NCBI RefSeq assembly: GCF_014635305.1
Contig: NZ_BMCS01000001.1
Span: forward strand, 1,860,001 to 1,924,000
Source of the DNA: Williamsia phyllosphaerae
GTDB taxonomy: Bacteria; Actinomycetota; Actinomycetes; Mycobacteriales; Mycobacteriaceae
Length of the DNA: 64,000 bases
Direction: 5' to 3'
Part shown: positions 26,290 through 34,234 of the stretch, in pieces
How the letters are laid out: every line of letters begins with the position of its first letter
Numbering within the stretch: position 1 is the stretch's first letter
Translations under genes and position numbers: made by a program
The notes under the pieces: generated by a model
Database searches by the model: none
What the model saw: only the letters and a program-made list of their open reading frames with translations
Told to the model about the DNA's origin: nothing

Positions 26290-26844
26290 ATGCATCCGCT
26301 CGACGATCCGGTCCTCGCTGGGTGGAGCACACGCCGAGGTGGCGCTGCGCGGGTCGTATGCGCCACCCGTTGGCCGGGAGGTGCTGGGGGAGTTCGGTTC
26401 GGTACAGCTCGAGGGTTCGGGGTTGGCGGTCGCGCCGGAGCCCGCGGTGGTGGTGCTGGGGCCCGAGGACGTACCCGCGATGCTCGACCTGGTGGCGCGG
26501 AAGGAGCCCGGACCGTTCCGGGTGCGCACCGTCGAGATGGGCACCTATCTCGGGTTCCGGCACGATGAGGAGCTGGTCGCCTGGCCGGTGAGCGCATGCA
26601 TCCGCAGGGCTGTAGCGAGATCAGCGCGGTGTGTACCGATCCGAGGTTCTGTCGGCGCGGTCTGAGCGCCCGTCTCGTCCGAGCCGACGGGACAAGGGAT
26701 CCGGGCGCGCGGAGAGGTCCCGTTCCTGCACGCCCGGGGCGACAATCACGCGGCGATCCGGCTCTACGAATCGCTGGCTTCACGCTGCGCAAACGATCGG
26801 TGCTCACCTCGGTGCGGACACCGGCGGTCGATCCGTTGCTTTGA
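26290..26844 (+). pseudogene. GNAT N-acetyltransferase pseudogene with four frame breaks
   Basis: Pieces of one acetyltransferase can be read across changing frames. Frame 1 begins at ATG 26290 (MHPLDDPVLA). Frame 2 carries GGAHAEVALRGSYAPP to FRHDEELVA. Frame 1 resumes near 26584 with GERMHPQGCSEISAVCTDP and RRGLSARLVR, the acetyl-CoA loop. Frame 2 returns near 26714 with EVPFLHARGDNHAAIRLYES. Frame 1 resumes after about 26777 with FTLRKRSVLTSVRTP and stops at 26844. Breaks lie near 26318, 26583, 26712 and 26777. The GNAT C-terminal signature (N-x-A-I-x-L-Y-x-x-L-G-F) is intact apart from a lost base. The neighbours are intact, so genuine decay is likelier than sequencing error. Confidence 0.8.
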
Positions 26845-26974
26845 TGTCGCACGGCCTGTGGACAACTCGGGCCACGCCGGCTCTGGTGTCGGAGGTCGCG
26901 TGTAGGGTGCTCGGCCCGACTCTCCAATGGATCGAAATACACTCATATTGAACAACATTCACCAAAATCAACCG

Positions 26975-27002
26975 TTGCACTCCGTTCGAACATGTGTACG
27001 AT
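26975..27002 (+). promoter_or_regulatory. promoter of the HNH gene (TTGCAC-N16-TACGAT), probably leaderless
   Basis: -35 TTGCAC at 26975-26980 and -10 TACGAT at 26997-27002 with a 16-base spacer. The -10 ends exactly six bases before ATG 27009. The SOS box lies across the spacer and -10, so LexA binding would block RNA polymerase directly. Confidence 0.65.
26986..27001. promoter_or_regulatory. LexA (SOS) box upstream of the HNH gene
   Basis: TCGAAC-ATGT-GTACGA matches 11 of the 12 defined bases of the mycobacterial SOS box TCGAAC-N4-GTTCGA. It overlaps the spacer and -10 of the promoter. SOS boxes in front of 13E12-family genes are known in M. tuberculosis. Confidence 0.72.
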
Positions 27003-27008
27003 GGAAGC

Positions 27009-28313
27009 ATGAGTGGGGGAACGCTTACCGACATCGCCAACAGGTTGGTCGATGAATACGGTTGCAGAGAAACGGTTGTCGCTGATGTCGATGACGAGAT
27101 CGTGGCTGCGATCCGGGGTGCGGTCGCACTGCGGGCAGTGGCTGATGATGTGTTGGCGCGGTTGAGCGCGCAGGCTGAGCGTGTGGGTACCGCGAAACGA
27201 TCCGGCATATCGCTACGGGAGTTGTTGTGTGCGAACGGGTTGGCGCCTGCGGTCACTTCACGGGTCATCCGGCTCGGGCGTGCGATGCAGGTGTTGGCGC
27301 GGGTGGCGCGCCACAGTCGTGACGCGTCGTTATCGGCGGAGCACCTCGACGCGGTCGCCCGGGGTGTCGAGCACGTTGTGCGCCGGACAGGGGAGTCCGT
27401 GGACTCTGATTTGATCGACGAGTTGGAGGCCGGTTTGATCGGCCACGCGGTCGCCGGCACCACACCGGCAGACATCGTCGAGCGGGCACGCGCGGTCGCG
27501 ATCGAGCTGACGGCCGACGACTCCGATGGCGGCAACGATCCGGACCGATTGCCGCCCGCGGAGGACTCGTCCCTCAACGAACTCGACTGGCGGGCCGGCG
27601 ACGACGGACGACTCCGGGGGACTTTCGAGCTCGACGCACTGACCGGCGAGCGCCTGATCACCGCACTCGACACCGCATCCCGGCCACGCCCCGAACCCGA
27701 CGGGTCCGACGACACACGACCGGCCACGCGACGACGTGCCGATGCGTTCTCCCAGTTCCTCGAATGCGGCACCCGAGGCCTGTCACCCGACTCCTCGCAC
27801 GGGCCGGCCCGAACTGAGATCCTGCTGACCATCCCCATCGCTGCCGACGCAGCAACGTCGGATATCGCGGGTCCGGCGTGGTTGTCGTGGATGGGACCCA
27901 TCAGCGACCTGTCAGCAAAGCTCCTGTCCTGCGACGCGCGACTGGCCGGTGTAGGTCTCGACCTCAACGGAGCACCGGTCTCGGTGACTACACCAGAGCG
28001 GTTGTTCACCGGGGCTGCCCGCAAGGTCGTGCTACTGCGGGACCGTGGCTGCATCAAATGCGGGGCACCAGCATCGTGGTGCGACGTCCACCACATCGTC
28101 CATCACGCCGACGGTGGCCCGACCACGGTGGACAACGGTTGTCTGCTCTGCCGGTCCTGCCACACCGCGGTCCACCATGCCGGCTGGGACATCGTCATGG
28201 GCCCTGACCGCCATCCCTGGCTCATCCCACCCGCGTGCGTCGACGCCCAGCGACGACCGCTACCCGCCTACAACCGACGAACCCTGCGACTCGACGACCC
28301 CGTCGCCGCCTGA
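27009..28313 (+). CDS. 13E12/DUF222-type HNH endonuclease domain protein
   Basis: 434 residues. The N-terminal helical DUF222 region (about 1-330) is of the 13E12 repeat family. The C-terminal HNH nuclease domain reads CIKCGAPASWCDVHHI, then NGCLLCRSCHTAVHH, with two zinc-binding Cys pairs and the His-His metal site. These genes occur in many copies in Mycobacteriales, and M. tuberculosis has one (Rv0515) close to hemB as I recall. The natural function is unsettled. ATG 27009 is preferred over GTG 26994, because the latter lies inside the LexA box and the former sits six bases after the -10. Expression is probably induced by DNA damage. Confidence 0.88.
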   Translation: MSGGTLTDIANRLVDEYGCRETVVADVDDEIVAAIRGAVALRAVADDVLARLSAQAERVGTAKRSGISLRELLCANGLAPAVTSRVIRLGRAMQVLARVARHSRDASLSAEHLDAVARGVEHVVRRTGESVDSDLIDELEAGLIGHAVAGTTPADIVERARAVAIELTADDSDGGNDPDRLPPAEDSSLNELDWRAGDDGRLRGTFELDALTGERLITALDTASRPRPEPDGSDDTRPATRRRADAFSQFLECGTRGLSPDSSHGPARTEILLTIPIAADAATSDIAGPAWLSWMGPISDLSAKLLSCDARLAGVGLDLNGAPVSVTTPERLFTGAARKVVLLRDRGCIKCGAPASWCDVHHIVHHADGGPTTVDNGCLLCRSCHTAVHHAGWDIVMGPDRHPWLIPPACVDAQRRPLPAYNRRTLRLDDPVAA

Positions 28314-28387
28314 ACCAGCGGGACGCAACCGAAACCAACCGACAACGTGCACCCGCCCCGCGGGACCGCACCTGCACCTTGACAACT

Positions 28388-28398
28388 TCACAGTGTGA
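28388..28398. promoter_or_regulatory. short CRP-like palindrome upstream of the SDR gene
   Basis: TCACA-G-TGTGA lies next to TTGACA (28379-28384) and about 18 bases before a TAGTGT hexamer (28417-28422). It could be a small operator at the -35 of the SDR promoter. The arms are only five bases, so chance is possible. Confidence 0.3.
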
Positions 28399-28458
28399 TC
28401 GCCGAACGGGCGTCCGTAGTGTCATCCGGACGACCATCGGTGGACTGACGGGAGAGAC

Positions 28459-29256
28459 ATGGACCTGCAACTGGACGGCAAGCGAGCGATCGTCACCGGC
28501 GGAAGTCGAGGCATCGGTCGCGCGATCGCCCGCGCTCTGGCGGCGGAGGGTGCGAGCGTCGTCATCGCGTCCCGTGGCGAAGAGGCCCTCGCCGCCACTG
28601 CGGCCGAGCTGACAACTGACACAGGGGGACACGTGATCGCCATCCCCGTCGACACCGGCGACCAGCTGTCGGTCGACCGCCTGGTCGAGCGGACCGTCGC
28701 CGAACTGGGTGGCGTCGACATCCTCGTCAACTCGGCGGCGACGCCGTGGAGCTCGGGCAAGCCCACGGACTTCGACTCGATCACCGACGACGTGGTGCGC
28801 GAGGAGATCGAGATCAAGGTGCTCGGTTATCTGCGGACGGCGCGTGCGGTGTCGCCGCATCTCATCGACCAGGGGTGGGGCCGCATCATCAACATCAGCG
28901 GTCTCGGTGCGCGGCAGGCGAAGTCGATCGCCCAGACGGTGCGCAACGTGAGTGTGTCCGCGCTGACGAAGAATCTGGCGGATGAGTTGGGGCCCAAGGG
29001 GATCAACGTCACCGTGGTGCACCCCGGCCTGACCCGGACCGAACGACTCGAGACCCGGCTCGCCGAACGCGCAGCCCGGGAGTCGGTCCCGGTGGCCGAC
29101 CTCGAACGGGAACTGGCGACCAACTCGATCCGGCGGGTCGTCGACGCCTCCGAGGTGGCCGATGTCGTCGCGTTCCTCGCCTCGCCGCGGAGCATCGCGA
29201 TCACCGGCGACGCGATCGCCGCGGGCGGCGGTGTGCCGGGACCGGTCTACTACTGA
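28459..29256 (+). CDS. atypical short-chain dehydrogenase/reductase lacking the YxxxK motif
   Basis: 265 residues with a classic SDR nucleotide site (TGGSRGIGRAIARALAAEG), NSAA motif and the catalytic-Ser strand IINISGLGA. Where the catalytic Tyr-x-x-x-Lys should fall, alignment by the conserved ALTK helix gives Gln and Asn (QTVRNVSVSALTKNLADEL). I recall similar VRN-containing SDRs in other actinobacteria, so this is a subgroup and not damage. Enzymatic activity is uncertain. ATG 28459 has GGGAGAG upstream. It stands alone after the HNH gene and converges on the EAL gene. Confidence 0.85.
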   Translation: MDLQLDGKRAIVTGGSRGIGRAIARALAAEGASVVIASRGEEALAATAAELTTDTGGHVIAIPVDTGDQLSVDRLVERTVAELGGVDILVNSAATPWSSGKPTDFDSITDDVVREEIEIKVLGYLRTARAVSPHLIDQGWGRIINISGLGARQAKSIAQTVRNVSVSALTKNLADELGPKGINVTVVHPGLTRTERLETRLAERAARESVPVADLERELATNSIRRVVDASEVADVVAFLASPRSIAITGDAIAAGGGVPGPVYY

Positions 29257-29276
29257 CGGCGAGTACGTGTCATCGA

Positions 29277-30524
29277 TCAGAGGGGAGGCGCACTCGCAGG
29301 CGCGAGACGACTGACCAGGCATCGCGCCACGTCGCGGACCGCCGAGCGTGAGTGGGTGAAATACCAGGCGTAGCGCCGCTGCGCCAGCGGCCCGCTGTCG
29401 CCGAGGTCGCGGGCCACGACGGCCGCCGCGGTCGTCTGGGTCAGGATGGCGACGGCGAACTGGTCGTCGAAGCCGGGATCGGCCGGTCGGGCAAGGCGCA
29501 CGTCGGGCACGTTCAGGTCGCGTGCGCCCACCACCCCGACGAGGGTGTGTTTGGCCGCCAACTCCTCGTACCGGAACGCGTACCGGTCGATGAACGACGA
29601 CTGGTTCTGCACCGCGACCGCGATGCACCCGGGCGTGATGAGGTCCTCGCCGTAGGACGTGATCGTGTCCAGGACGCTCGCGATGGTCTCGTAGGTCGTG
29701 ATCTGCCGCGGCATCCGCTCCAGGACGTCCGCCGGACTCGCCAACGGCTCGGTCAGGACCTCGATCAGCGGGATGGCCAGATGCTCCGGTGGCCCGACCG
29801 GACCCGTCGGCGCGGGCCCGGGTCGGCCGAGCAGGTAGCCCTGACCGAGGGTCGCACCGACCGTCCGCGTCACCCCGAGATCCTCGGCGTTCTCGATCCC
29901 CTCGGCGAGGATCGACGCACCGGTGGCGGAGGCGTAATCGACGACAGCCGAGACGGTTTCGTTGAACTCGGGCGACAGCGGATCGGCCAGGATCCGGCGG
30001 TCGAGCTTGACGACGTCGGGGAGCACCAGTGGCAGCAGAGCGAGGGATTCGGGGTTGAGTCCCACGTCGTCGAGGGCGATGCCGCACCCCCGGTCACGCG
30101 CCCAGTCGACCGCGGCCAGCACCGAGGCGGGGTCGACGAGCAGGTCGCGCTCGGTGATCTCGACGACGACCTGCAGATCGCGTTCGGTGATCTCCCGGAA
30201 CCGCTCCCCGGGGAACGGCCAGCGGGGCGACGAGCTCAGGGTCGTCGGCTCCACGTTGATGAACACGCTCATCGGCCGCGTCAGTCCGGCGTCGAGCGCG
30301 CCCACGACGGCCGCGCGCCGACAGGCCCAGTCGAGATCCCCGAGCCGTCCGTGCAGCCGCGCGTGGTCGAACACGTCGGCCGGACTCACATCGGGTGCCG
30401 ACGGCCAGCGGGCGAGTGCCTCGTACCCGACGACCGTCATCGAGTCGAGGTCGAAGATGGGTTGGAACTGCGGCTCGATCGGACTGCTCAGCACCTCGTC
30501 GAGGCGACGACCGGCATCGATCAC
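29277..30524 (-). CDS. EAL phosphodiesterase with C-terminal DICT sensory domain
   Basis: 415 residues. The EAL domain (about 10-245) has YEALARW, FINVEP, EITERD, ALDDVGLN, VKLDRR, LAEGIEN and GQGYLLGRP, so the metal- and c-di-GMP-binding residues are kept, although the DDFGTG loop reads DDVGLN. The C-terminal region (about 275-410) is a DICT domain, a sensory module found with EAL and GGDEF proteins. It probably hydrolyses c-di-GMP. GTG 30524 has a GGGAGG Shine-Dalgarno six bases upstream; an extension to 30608 is possible but lacks one. It is divergent from hemL. Confidence 0.85.
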   Translation of the reverse strand: MIDAGRRLDEVLSSPIEPQFQPIFDLDSMTVVGYEALARWPSAPDVSPADVFDHARLHGRLGDLDWACRRAAVVGALDAGLTRPMSVFINVEPTTLSSSPRWPFPGERFREITERDLQVVVEITERDLLVDPASVLAAVDWARDRGCGIALDDVGLNPESLALLPLVLPDVVKLDRRILADPLSPEFNETVSAVVDYASATGASILAEGIENAEDLGVTRTVGATLGQGYLLGRPGPAPTGPVGPPEHLAIPLIEVLTEPLASPADVLERMPRQITTYETIASVLDTITSYGEDLITPGCIAVAVQNQSSFIDRYAFRYEELAAKHTLVGVVGARDLNVPDVRLARPADPGFDDQFAVAILTQTTAAAVVARDLGDSGPLAQRRYAWYFTHSRSAVRDVARCLVSRLAPASAPPL

Positions 30525-30680
30525 CTGCAGCCTCCCGGAGACGAAGTGAATCCGCGGCGAACCCTCACGGTTTGAAGGCTCGGGCCGGCGGTCGCGCGAC
30601 GCGACCACCGATCACCTCAGATTGTGTCCGACTGGACCCGTTTTGCCACCCGCATCGCCGTCCGGGCCGTAAAACCGCAG

Positions 30681-30706
30681 GTGGGTGCTCCCCGCGAGGA
30701 GCCCAC
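30681..30706 (+). promoter_or_regulatory. hairpin in the hemL leader
   Basis: GTGG and GCTCC pair with GGAGC and CCAC around a 6-base loop, leaving a two-base bulge. It lies 26 bases before the hemL start. It may influence hemL expression or be a weak stop for upstream transcription. There is no match to a known riboswitch class that I can recognise. Confidence 0.3.
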
Positions 30707-30731
30707 AGAATTGTTTGGAACACTGGACACC

Positions 30732-32072
30732 GTGACCGACCCCCGTACCGCCCTCTCGACCCGACGATCGGGTGAACTCTTCGACCGCGCCTGCGAGGCC
30801 ATCCCGGGTGGCGTCAACTCGCCGGTCCGGGCGTTCTCGTCGGTCGGCGGCACCCCGAGGTTCATAACCAGCGCACAGGGATGTCGTCTGACCGACGCCG
30901 ACGACAACGTCTACATCGACCTGATCAGCTCGTGGGGCCCGATGATCCTGGGCCACGCGCACCCCGAGGTCGTCGCCGCGGTACAGAAGGCGGCCTCGAC
31001 CGGATTGTCGTTCGGCGCCCCGACCGAGGCCGAGATCGATCTGGCTGAGGCCATCATCGGCCGCGTCGCGCCGGTGCAGCAGGTCCGGCTCGTCAACTCC
31101 GGCACCGAGGCGACCATGTCGGCGGTCCGGCTGGCCCGCGGGTTCACCGGCCGCACCAAGATCGTGAAGTTCTCCGGGTGTTACCACGGCCACGTCGACG
31201 CGCTGCTGGCCGACGCGGGCTCGGGAGTCGCGACCCTCGGCCTGCCGACCTCGCCCGGCGTCACCGGCGCCCAGGCCGCCGACACGATGGTCCTGCCCTA
31301 CAACGACCTGCCCGCACTCGAGGCCGCGTTCGCCGCGCATCCCGACGAGATCGCCTGCGTGATCACCGAGGCCGCCGCGGGCAACATGGGCGCGATCGCG
31401 CCGCTGCCCGGCTTCAATCAGGGGCTGCGCGACCTCACCTCGAAGTACGGTGCCCTGCTCATCGTCGACGAGGTGATGACCGGATTCCGGGTCACGCGTT
31501 CGGGGTGGTTCGGGATCGACGGTGTCGCCGGCGACCTCTACACCTTCGGGAAGGTGATGAGCGGCGGTCTGCCCGCCGCGGCGTTCGGCGGCCGCGCCGA
31601 CGTCATGGCGCGCCTCGCGCCCGCCGGGCCGGTCTATCAGGCCGGGACGCTGTCGGGGAACCCCGTCGCGGTCGCTGCCGGACTGGCCACCCTCAACGCC
31701 GCCGACGACGCCGTCTACGCGGCCCTCGACGCCAACTCGCACCGCATCGGCGACCTCATCGGCGACGCGCTGACCACCGCGGGCGTCGGCCACCGCGTGC
31801 AGTACGCGGGCAGCCTCGTCAGTGTGTTCTTCACCTCTGACCCGGAGACCGCCATCACCGACTACGCCGGTGTCAAGAGCAGCGAGACCTGGCGTTTCCC
31901 GGCGTTCTTCCATGCGCTGCTCTCGCGCGGCGTCTACCCGCCGCCCAGCGCCTTCGAGGCGTGGTTTGTGTCTGCTGCGCTGGACGAGGATGCTTTCGAT
32001 GTCATCGCCGATGCCATGCCGGCAGCCGCGCAGGCGGCCGCTGCGGCACCCGAGCCCGACCAGGCTCACTGA
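30732..32072 (+). CDS. hemL: glutamate-1-semialdehyde 2,1-aminomutase
   Basis: 446 residues. A PLP enzyme that moves the amino group of glutamate-1-semialdehyde to give 5-aminolevulinate, feeding HemB. Motifs are [36 protein letters not shown] and the PLP lysine Lys274 in [21 protein letters not shown] 30732 gives the normal N-terminal length; the 36-codon extension upstream looks non-coding. The C-terminus is Ala-rich. It heads the operon with a phosphatase and the cytochrome c maturation genes, so heme supply and use are linked. Confidence 0.95.
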   Translation: MTDPRTALSTRRSGELFDRACEAIPGGVNSPVRAFSSVGGTPRFITSAQGCRLTDADDNVYIDLISSWGPMILGHAHPEVVAAVQKAASTGLSFGAPTEAEIDLAEAIIGRVAPVQQVRLVNSGTEATMSAVRLARGFTGRTKIVKFSGCYHGHVDALLADAGSGVATLGLPTSPGVTGAQAADTMVLPYNDLPALEAAFAAHPDEIACVITEAAAGNMGAIAPLPGFNQGLRDLTSKYGALLIVDEVMTGFRVTRSGWFGIDGVAGDLYTFGKVMSGGLPAAAFGGRADVMARLAPAGPVYQAGTLSGNPVAVAAGLATLNAADDAVYAALDANSHRIGDLIGDALTTAGVGHRVQYAGSLVSVFFTSDPETAITDYAGVKSSETWRFPAFFHALLSRGVYPPPSAFEAWFVSAALDEDAFDVIADAMPAAAQAAAAAPEPDQAH

Positions 32073-32094
32073 TGTGTCCCGAGGAGCTCCACTG

Positions 32095-32724
32095 ATGCAG
32101 CGCACGATCGTGCACATGATGCGGCACGGCGAGGTCCACAACCCCGAGGGAATCCTCTACGGGCGCCTGCCGAACTTCCACCTCTCCGACACCGGCGCGC
32201 GCCAGGCGGCCACGGTCGCCGAGTCCCTCGCCGACCACGACATCACCGCGGTGTTCGCGTCGCCGCTGCAACGCGCGCAGGAGACGGCCACCCCGATCGC
32301 GCGGTCCCACGGCCTCGACATCATCACCGCCGACGGCCTCATCGAGGCCGACAACGTCTTCGAGGGCCTCAAGGTCTCGGTGGGCGACGGTGCGCTGCGG
32401 CGGCCGCGGAACTGGCCCAAGATGCGCGACCCCTTCACCCCGTCGTGGGGCGAGCCCTACATCCAGCTCGCGCACCGCATGCTGGCCGTGGCCACCAAGG
32501 CGCGCGACACCGCCAAGGGCCACGAGGCGGTCTGCGTCAGCCACCAGCTGCCGGTGTACACCCTGCGCCGCTTCCTGGAGGGCCAGCGCCTCTGGCACGA
32601 CCCGCGGCGTCGGCAGTGTTCGCTCGCGTCGGTCACCAGCCTGATGTACGACGGTGACGCCCTCGTCGACATCGTCTACTCCGAGCCCGCGGGCGCCTCG
32701 GACCCCCGCGCCACGGGGGCCTGA
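32095..32724 (+). CDS. histidine phosphatase family protein (phosphoglycerate mutase-like)
   Basis: 209 residues with the catalytic RHG motif (MMRHGEVHNPEG), the second histidine in CVSHQLPVYTLRRFL and the ASPLQRAQETA segment of the branch. The substrate is unknown; not a glycolytic mutase by position or sequence. A homologue (Rv0525) occupies the same place between hemL and the thioredoxin-like gene in M. tuberculosis. It is 22 bases after hemL, with a GAGGAG Shine-Dalgarno, and is probably in the same operon. Confidence 0.88.
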   Translation: MQRTIVHMMRHGEVHNPEGILYGRLPNFHLSDTGARQAATVAESLADHDITAVFASPLQRAQETATPIARSHGLDIITADGLIEADNVFEGLKVSVGDGALRRPRNWPKMRDPFTPSWGEPYIQLAHRMLAVATKARDTAKGHEAVCVSHQLPVYTLRRFLEGQRLWHDPRRRQCSLASVTSLMYDGDALVDIVYSEPAGASDPRATGA

Positions 32725-32735
32725 CACCCGACCTC

Positions 32736-33413
32736 ATGAGCACCCGCCCGCACCCGACCCTCACGCGACGCGCGTCGCGCGGTCGCAGCACCCGAGCCCG
32801 CGCGGCCCTGGTGACAGCTCTGTCGGCGGCGCTCGTCATCGTCGCCGGATGCGGCACCGGTGACGACGCGGTGGTGCAGGGCGACACCTTCCAGTTCGTC
32901 TCACCCGGCGGCAACACCCAGATCACCTACGACCCGCCCGCCTCGCGCAAGAAGGTCGCCGACCTCAGCGGCGAGGAGGTGGTCTCGGGCACGCGGATCG
33001 GCCTGACCGACTTCACCGGCCAGGTCGTCGTGATCAACGTGTGGGGACAGTGGTGCGCCCCGTGTCGCGCCGAGGCGCCCGACCTCGAGCAGGTCTACGA
33101 GGAGAACAAGAACGCCGGCGTCGCGTTCCTGGGCATCAACTTCCGCGACAACCGCCAGGACGCCAAGGACTACATCGCCAACCAGAACCTCGCGTACCCG
33201 TCGATCTTCGACTACCCGGGCCGCACCCTGGTCCGACTCACGACCCCGACCTCGGTCGTCCCGACCACCGTCGTCCTCGACCGCTATCACCGCGCGGCCG
33301 CGGTCTACCTGCGGACCGTCTCGGCGGAGGAACTCGACCCGCTGGTGAAGCGGCTCGCGGCCGAGCCGTACACGGCGCAGTCCGCGCCGTCGACGGCACG
33401 CGTGCCGTCATGA
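32736..33413 (+). CDS. TlpA/ResA-like thiol-disulfide oxidoreductase lipoprotein
   Basis: 225 residues. After a basic N-terminus, a hydrophobic segment ends in VIVAGCG, a lipobox, so the protein is anchored outside the membrane. The thioredoxin fold holds the redox pair Cys107/Cys110 in WGQWCAPCRAEAPDLEQ and a cis-Pro region in TPTSVVPTTVVLD. Its likely job is to keep apocytochrome c heme-binding cysteines reduced, receiving electrons from CcdA. It overlaps ccdA as ATGA, so the two are translationally coupled. Confidence 0.9.
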   Translation: MSTRPHPTLTRRASRGRSTRARAALVTALSAALVIVAGCGTGDDAVVQGDTFQFVSPGGNTQITYDPPASRKKVADLSGEEVVSGTRIGLTDFTGQVVVINVWGQWCAPCRAEAPDLEQVYEENKNAGVAFLGINFRDNRQDAKDYIANQNLAYPSIFDYPGRTLVRLTTPTSVVPTTVVLDRYHRAAAVYLRTVSAEELDPLVKRLAAEPYTAQSAPSTARVPS

Positions 33414-34234
33414 CCTCCACGATCGATCTCGCGTCGGTGGGGGCGACGTTCGAGTCCACGGTGCTCTCGGGTCCGATCCTGCTGGCGCTCGGCGCCTGTG
33501 CCCTGGCCGGACTGGTGTCGTTCGCGTCCCCGTGCGTGGTCCCGCTCGTGCCGGGCTATCTCTCGTATCTGGCCGGACTCGTGGGCGCGGAGGCGCCGCC
33601 GGTCCGCGCGGGGAGCGAAGCGGGCGGGTCGCGTCGGTCGCTGACCGGTCGCGCCCGCGTGGCCGGCGCAGCGTTGCTGTTCGTCCTCGGCTTCACCATC
33701 GTCTTCGTGCTGGCCACCGCGTCCGTCTTCGGTATCACCTCGGCGTTCGTGCTCAATCGTGAACTGCTGCAACGCATCGGCGGGGTCGTCACCATCGCGA
33801 TGGGCCTGGTGTTCATCGGACTCATCCCGTTCATGCAGCGCGACGCGCGGTTCCATCCGCGGTTGGTGTCGAACCTCGTCGGCGCACCCCTGCTCGGTGC
33901 GGTCTTCGCCCTCGGGTGGACACCGTGCCTCGGGCCGACGCTCTCGGCGGTCATCGTCACCGCCAGCGGCACCGAGGGATCCACGGCGTTCCGCGGCGTC
34001 ATCCTGATCATCGCCTACTGCCTCGGCCTCGGGCTGCCGTTCGTTCTGCTCGCCTTCGGGTCGGCGTCGGCGTTGCGCGCGGTCGGGTGGATGCGACGCA
34101 ACGCGCGCACCATCCAGGTCGTCGGCGGAATCCTGCTCATCGCTGTGGGCGTCGCACTGGTCACCGGCCTGTGGGACCAGTTCATCACCTGGGTGCGCGA
34201 TGCCTTCGTCTCCGACACCGAATTGCCGATATGA
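33410..34234 (+). CDS. ccdA: cytochrome c biogenesis protein CcdA
   Basis: 274 residues with six predicted helices. The two redox cysteines are in FASPCVVPLVPGYLSYLAG and LGWTPCLGPTLSAVI, which carry electrons from cytosolic thioredoxin across the membrane to the TlpA-like protein. A hydrophilic loop (about 55-75) links helices 1 and 2. ATG 33410 overlaps the upstream stop, and its own stop overlaps the resB start (ATGA at 34231). It belongs to the system II cytochrome c maturation operon. Confidence 0.93.
   Translation: MTSTIDLASVGATFESTVLSGPILLALGACALAGLVSFASPCVVPLVPGYLSYLAGLVGAEAPPVRAGSEAGGSRRSLTGRARVAGAALLFVLGFTIVFVLATASVFGITSAFVLNRELLQRIGGVVTIAMGLVFIGLIPFMQRDARFHPRLVSNLVGAPLLGAVFALGWTPCLGPTLSAVIVTASGTEGSTAFRGVILIIAYCLGLGLPFVLLAFGSASALRAVGWMRRNARTIQVVGGILLIAVGVALVTGLWDQFITWVRDAFVSDTELPI

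Noticed and set aside
26994..27008. GTG 26994 as the start of the HNH gene
   Set aside because: It lies within the LexA box and upstream of the predicted transcription start, so it would not be in the mRNA.
27009..28313. Homing endonuclease or mobile intron carrying an HNH domain
   Set aside because: The protein has the full DUF222/13E12 layout and no intron or intein boundaries or target-site duplication are visible.
33916..34230. 5' extension of the resB frame into ccdA
   Set aside because: The extension is out-of-frame ccdA sequence; ATG 34231 overlaps the ccdA stop and begins the conserved ResB N-terminus.
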